Shown: in pieces, positions 14,904-17,646 of the stretch
How the letters are laid out: every line of letters begins with the position of its first letter
Position numbering within the stretch: position 1 is the stretch's first letter
NCBI GenBank assembly: GCA_026395095.1
Contig: JAPLZI010000032.1
Span: 8,568-26,213 of the forward strand
From: Candidatus Tayloriibacteriota bacterium
GTDB taxonomy: Bacteria > Patescibacteriota > Minisyncoccia > Phycocordibacterales > PALSA-1337
Direction of reading: 5' to 3'
DNA: 17,646 nt
Translations under genes and position numbers: made by a program
The notes under the pieces: model-generated
Databases searched by the model: none
The model's input: only the letters and a program-made list of their open reading frames with translations
What the model was told of the DNA's origin: nothing

Positions 14904-15620
14904 TTATTGAGAAAGGAAAACCTTCTGGAGTATGCCTTTTTCGATGATTTCTCGCGGCTTACCTTCGGCATAGATCCTGCCTTTATCCAGGACATAAGCG
15001 CGAGTAGTGATCTCTAGGAGCGATTTCAGGTTGTGCTCAACTACAAATATAGCGGTCTTGCGGCGTTCGTTTATCTCACGAATCTTGGCGAAAACCTCCT
15101 TGACTATCTTTGGCGCAAGCCCTAAGGACGGCTCATCGAGTAGTAGAACTTTCGGATCGATCATGAGTCCGCGGGCGATCGCCAGCATCTGCTGTTGTCC
15201 ACCAGACAATGTCCCGGATTTTGCCTTGAGCTTCGGTCGCAATGCAGGAAATAATTCAAGAACATTCTCGATGCGCTCTTTGCGTTCATTGACAGGCACA
15301 TCCCAGCCGCCAATCTCGATATTCTCATAGACTGTGAGATGTTTGAAGACGCGCCTTCCTTGCGGCACGAATGAAATGCCGCGCTTCACGACCTCATATG
15401 ACACTGGCTTAAAGTTTTGGCCTTCCCAAGCGACCGTTCCCGACTCTATCGGCGCCAAGCCAAAGATCGTCTTCAGTATCGTCGACTTCCCCGCGCCATT
15501 CGGGCCCATGAGCGCCACTACCTCCCCTTCATCTATCGAAACCGACACTCCGTCTAGCGCCTTAACCCCGCCATAGTGGACGTGGATGTTGTTCAGAGAA
15601 AGGAGTTTTTCGGTAGGCAT
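14904..15620 (-). CDS. livF: Branched-chain amino acid ABC transporter ATP-binding protein
   Basis: LivF is one of two ATPases driving import of leucine, isoleucine, valine or related amino acids through LivHM. Walker A GPNGAGKST is at residues 39-47, the Q-loop region is around 86-90 (VPQGRR), the ABC signature LSGGQQQ at 138-144, Walker B VLLLDEP at 158-164, and the H-loop His follows in VVEHN. Length 238 and the VPQGRR/LTVYENI pattern fit LivF rather than LivG. The broken binding-protein gene ends 4 bases upstream. The livG gene lies about 1.6 kb upstream, separated by the broken livK and a two-gene toxin-antitoxin-like unit. Confidence 0.9.
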   Translation of the reverse strand: MPTEKLLSLNNIHVHYGGVKALDGVSVSIDEGEVVALMGPNGAGKSTILKTIFGLAPIESGTVAWEGQNFKPVSYEVVKRGISFVPQGRRVFKHLTVYENIEIGGWDVPVNERKERIENVLELFPALRPKLKAKSGTLSGGQQQMLAIARGLMIDPKVLLLDEPSLGLAPKIVKEVFAKIREINERRKTAIFVVEHNLKSLLEITTRAYVLDKGRIYAEGKPREIIEKGILQKVFLSQ

Positions 15621-15624
15621 TTAT

Positions 15625-16275
15625 TTATTTTACTACCACAAATTTTTCACCATTCCACTTTTTCACAACTTGTACAACATCAAACGAACCATCTCCATTA
15701 TTTTCATATATTCCCGATACACCTTTAAAATCACCTCTCAAAAACTTAATGATAGACGCCTTTGAATTATCAACATTTACTGCTTCAATCAATTGACTAA
15801 CTGCGTCATAAGCATAATCTCCTGCAATCGTTGGATATATGTCATATTTTTTATAAAAAGCGTCTGTATACGCAACATTATCATTTGCCACAAATAATTG
15901 ATTATCTAAGCCCCCTTGGGCAGCAATTATCTGATCCATTATCTCAAACGGTGGACCACCCACAAAAGGAACATTTAATTTTAAGTCTTTTGCTTGCTTA
16001 GCAAAAATGCCAACTTGAGGCGAAATATAGGCCATTACAACTTCAGGCTTAGCAGCTTTGATTTTGGCTATTGATGTCTTAAAATCATTTTCACCTTTAG
16101 TTACTGATTCATCCGCTACAACTGTATATGCACTGTCAGCAGACAATACTTTAATTATCGCATCATGAACAGATTTCGGACCATCAGATTGATTCCATAT
16201 AAGAGCAATCTTTTTGTATTTACCTCTTAAGAGTAATTCTTCAATCGCTCTGGCTTGTGCTTCCGGACCAAGCAT
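15625..16275 (-). pseudogene. livK: Branched-chain amino acid binding protein, C-terminal part (broken livK-like)
   Basis: This frame encodes the second lobe of a periplasmic-binding-protein-like (Leu/Ile/Val type) receptor: ARAIEELLLRGKYKKIALIWNQSD, then KAAKPEVVMAYISPQVGIFAKQAKDLKLNVPFVGGPPF, and a late AGDYAYDAVSQLIEAV. The apparent ATG at 16275 is not a natural start, because homologues contain the first lobe before it and the N-terminal portion lies in another frame just upstream. Joined, the two parts give about 330 residues, about 40 short of typical. The missing segment is the one linking the first lobe to the PSD/GPE region. I infer an internal deletion that also shifted the frame, so the gene is probably dead unless this is an assembly error. 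Confidence 0.75.
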
Positions 16276-16612
16276 CCGCTACTGAAGACGGAGAACTATA
16301 TGTTATAAGGGCAGAAACACCATCTGTATCAATCATTTTTTGTGCAACCGAAACCGTTTGCTTAGGATCGAGCTGATCATCGCCGTATATAATTTCAACT
16401 TTTAATTTTTTGGCTTCAGGGATATTCGATAGTGCGAGTTCTACTGATTTTTTTGATGACTCACCCATAGTAGCAGCCGGACCTGAAAGTGGAAGAATCA
16501 CGCCTATTTTAAATGGTCCACCTGACACAGACCTTTTGCCAACATTCGAAACACCGAGAATTATGAGGATTAAAACGATGACACCGACGACGATTTTTGT
16601 TGTTTTTGACAT
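16241..16612 (-). pseudogene. livK: Branched-chain amino acid binding protein, N-terminal part (broken livK-like)
   Basis: The frame starts with a hydrophobic segment (about residues 7-23) that would anchor the protein outside the membrane; there is no lipobox Cys. It continues with FKIGVILPLSGPAATMGES (34-52), the classic first strand and loop of Liv-type binding proteins, and IIYGDDQLDPKQTVSVAQKMI. The family resemblance ends at YSSPSSVA (about 105-112), after which the frame reads eleven unrelated residues to a TGA. The C-terminal portion resumes in a different frame within the same 35-base overlap. The gene is AT-rich compared with livF and livG. Its position upstream of livF supports an original role as the transporter's receptor. 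Confidence 0.75.
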
Positions 16613-16645
16613 GATAAATAATATTAGTTGTATAAGGAAATACTA

Positions 16646-16662
16646 CCATTTCGAGAAAATGG
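16646..16662. other. Small hairpin between DUF2283 gene and broken livK
   Basis: CCATTT (16646-16651) pairs with AAATGG (16657-16662) around a five-base loop. No U run follows on either strand, so it is not a convincing intrinsic terminator. It may be a weak stop or processing site between the two units. Confidence 0.25.
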
Positions 16663-16685
16663 CGCAATGGATACACAAATGAAAA

Positions 16686-16922
16686 TTATGCAATAACCGG
16701 GGTTCCTGAAGTTATTTGAATAGGAAGTCCTTCCTTAACACTGTTCCGAAGTTTTTGTATGTTTTGCTGAAATGAGAAATTCAATATCTCTATACCGATG
16801 ATTGTACCCTTTTTTCCAACATCAACATTGACACCATCCTTGATTTCGACGGTTTTCGCTATTTTACCTTCATTCACATGGAGGTATGCCGCATCTGCAA
16901 CTGTATCATAATTAAATTTCAT
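16686..16922 (-). CDS. DUF2283 family protein, probable antitoxin-like partner
   Basis: The sequence MKFNYDTVADAAYLHVNEGKI, then VEIKDGVNVDVGKKGTIIGIEILNFS, matches the small DUF2283 family: a beta-rich protein with a D-x-x-x-D-A-x-Y-h start and a conserved G-x-x-x-G-I-E-I-L core. It starts 4 bases after the DUF4258 stop. The DUF4258-DUF2283 pairing recurs in bacteria and archaea and is generally read as a toxin-antitoxin-like module, with DUF2283 as the candidate antitoxin. That role is inferred from gene pairing, not from a known activity here. At 78 aa it is of normal length. Confidence 0.8.
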   Translation of the reverse strand: MKFNYDTVADAAYLHVNEGKIAKTVEIKDGVNVDVGKKGTIIGIEILNFSFQQNIQKLRNSVKEGLPIQITSGTPVIA

Positions 16923-16926
16923 TGAT

Positions 16927-17163
16927 TTATTTAGTTATATAGTAAGCAGTTACTATAAGAAATAGACTCGGTTGGTCGCGAAATTTCTCATTTGAATATA
17001 CCACAACAATCATTTTTTCTCCAATCTTTTTCTTTACTCTACTACCATATTGGTCATGTCGTATTTCGTCGGGTTTTTCAATCGCTTTTTTAACATGATC
17101 GATATCGATGTTTCGTTCATAAAGCCGAGCTTGAACATGTACAGTTAATTTGAGCTTAATCAC
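16927..17163 (-). CDS. DUF4258 family protein, probable RelE-like toxin
   Basis: The features of DUF4258 are visible: H-x-x-x-R-x-x-E-R (HVQARLYERNI, about residues 9-19), V-x-x-A-I-x-x-P-D-E-I (24-34), and a strand pair ending in VVVYSNE and LIVTAYY. The family is related in pattern to RelE-type RNA cleavers and is usually encoded next to DUF2283. The start codon is GTG at 17163; the nearby ATG is out of frame. A weak promoter and a small palindrome lie directly upstream, as in self-regulated toxin-antitoxin units. The pair interrupts the liv genes between livG and the binding-protein gene. Confidence 0.75.
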   Translation of the reverse strand: MIKLKLTVHVQARLYERNIDIDHVKKAIEKPDEIRHDQYGSRVKKKIGEKMIVVVYSNEKFRDQPSLFLIVTAYYITK

Positions 17164-17169
17164 CCCATA

Positions 17170-17203
17170 ATTTTATCAACTCAAAAATCCGCGTGAAGTT
17201 CAC
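17170..17203 (-). promoter_or_regulatory. Candidate promoter and operator of the DUF4258-DUF2283 unit
   Basis: On the minus strand TTCACG (17197-17192) and TAAAAT (17175-17170) are separated by 16 bases. The palindrome GTGAAGTTCAC (17193-17203) overlaps the -35 element, which would suit repression by the encoded pair. The -10 element is about 7 bases from the GTG start, so a transcript would be nearly leaderless. Confidence 0.35.
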
Positions 17204-17255
17204 AGGGTGAAAAATGTGTGACGCAAGTAAAAATTAATTAGTTTATGGAAAAACT

Positions 17256-17646
17256 TCACTCTCCCAAATACGCCTCAATAACATCTTTGTGCGACAGAAC
17301 TTCGTCCGGCTTACCTTCGGCGAGAAGTTGGCCAGCGTCGAGAACATATAGATAATCAGAAAGCGAGCGGATAAGATCCATGTTGTGTTCGACGAGAACG
17401 ATGGCTTTGCCTTGATCTCGCAATTCGCGCATAACGATCTCAACTATTTTTAGCATTTCAGGGAAAAGCCCAGCGTACGGCTCATCGAAGAAGATGACCT
17501 CTATGTCGCCAGCATTGGAATGAATCATAGCGAGCATGCGCGCGATCTCGAGAAGTTTGCGCTGGCCATATGAGAGATTCCTGGCTAGCTCATTGCGCTT
17601 TTCCCAGAGGCCAACTTTGCGCAGGACTTCTTCGGCGCGCTCTAGG
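17256..17646 (-). CDS. livG: Branched-chain amino acid ABC transporter ATP-binding protein LivG, C-terminal part (runs off the window)
   Basis: Only the C-terminal roughly 130 codons are in the window; the gene continues beyond 17646. Translating the minus strand from the edge gives an in-frame segment with the ABC signature LSYGQRKLLEIAR, Walker B IEVIFFDEPYAGL, and the H-loop in VLVEHNMD. LSYGQ rather than LSGGQ is typical of LivG. The end reads GKPDEVLSHKDVIEAYLGE, matching the standard LivG C-terminus. The internal Met at 17537 is not the start, since the frame is open through the edge. It would work with livF and the LivHM permease, probably encoded upstream outside the window. Confidence 0.88.
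   Translation of the reverse strand, partial: LERAEEVLRKVGLWEKRNELARNLSYGQRKLLEIARMLAMIHSNAGDIEVIFFDEPYAGLFPEMLKIVEIVMRELRDQGKAIVLVEHNMDLIRSLSDYLYVLDAGQLLAEGKPDEVLSHKDVIEAYLGE

Noticed and set aside
1..17646. CRISPR arrays, insertion sequence transposases and rRNA genes.
   Set aside because: No regularly spaced direct repeats, transposase motifs or rRNA signatures were seen.

Overview
The window looks like a chromosomal segment of a Candidate Phyla Radiation (Patescibacteria, probably Parcubacteria-like) bacterium. The inference rests on the compact gene layout, a short division cluster, a lysyl-tRNA synthetase with a non-standard motif 3, a penicillin-binding protein with a degenerate N-terminal motif, and a replication/recombinase element of a type I associate with these lineages. 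Nothing here is a formal taxonomic marker. Stop codons behave as in code 11.

Two halves differ in strand and base composition. The left part (about 1-6950) is AT-rich, entirely + strand, and reads as an integrated mobile element whose right end lies in the 3' end of a tRNA-Glu gene (6953-7027, minus). From left to right it holds: a strongly foldable, probably non-coding RNA (about 31-237); four small genes, three with N-terminal export or anchor segments and one zinc-ribbon-like protein (261-2587); a 396-base gap with a good promoter, a run of hairpins and an H-type pseudoknot whose last stem ends on the primase start codon; a Prim-Pol primase/ATPase gene broken into two frames (2984-5058); a 78-codon gene carrying an in-frame palindromic insertion flanked by a short duplication; and a serine recombinase (5301-7016) whose reading frame ends in the antisense of the tRNA.

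The right part (7060-17646) is all minus strand and mostly core genome. In transcription order from the right edge it contains: the end of livG; a DUF4258/DUF2283 pair (toxin-antitoxin-like); a broken branched-chain amino acid binding protein gene (livK-like); livF; greA; lysS; a LamG-containing pseudopilin overlapping lysS by 4 bases; then the start of the division and cell wall cluster mraZ-rsmH-ftsL-like-ftsI-murF, followed directly by tRNA-Glu. Upstream of mraZ are phased AGTGG repeats that fit MraZ boxes and two near-consensus DnaA boxes.

Functionally, the core genes cover peptidoglycan and septum synthesis, lysine charging, transcript cleavage and an amino acid ABC transporter that appears to have lost its binding protein. 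The element carries its own replication initiator and integrase, plus secreted cargo of unknown role. The most unusual sequence features are the pseudoknot over the primase start, the palindromic insertion inside a coding gene, and a tRNA whose 3' acceptor strand (with a C-A mismatch) seems to have been supplied by the element.
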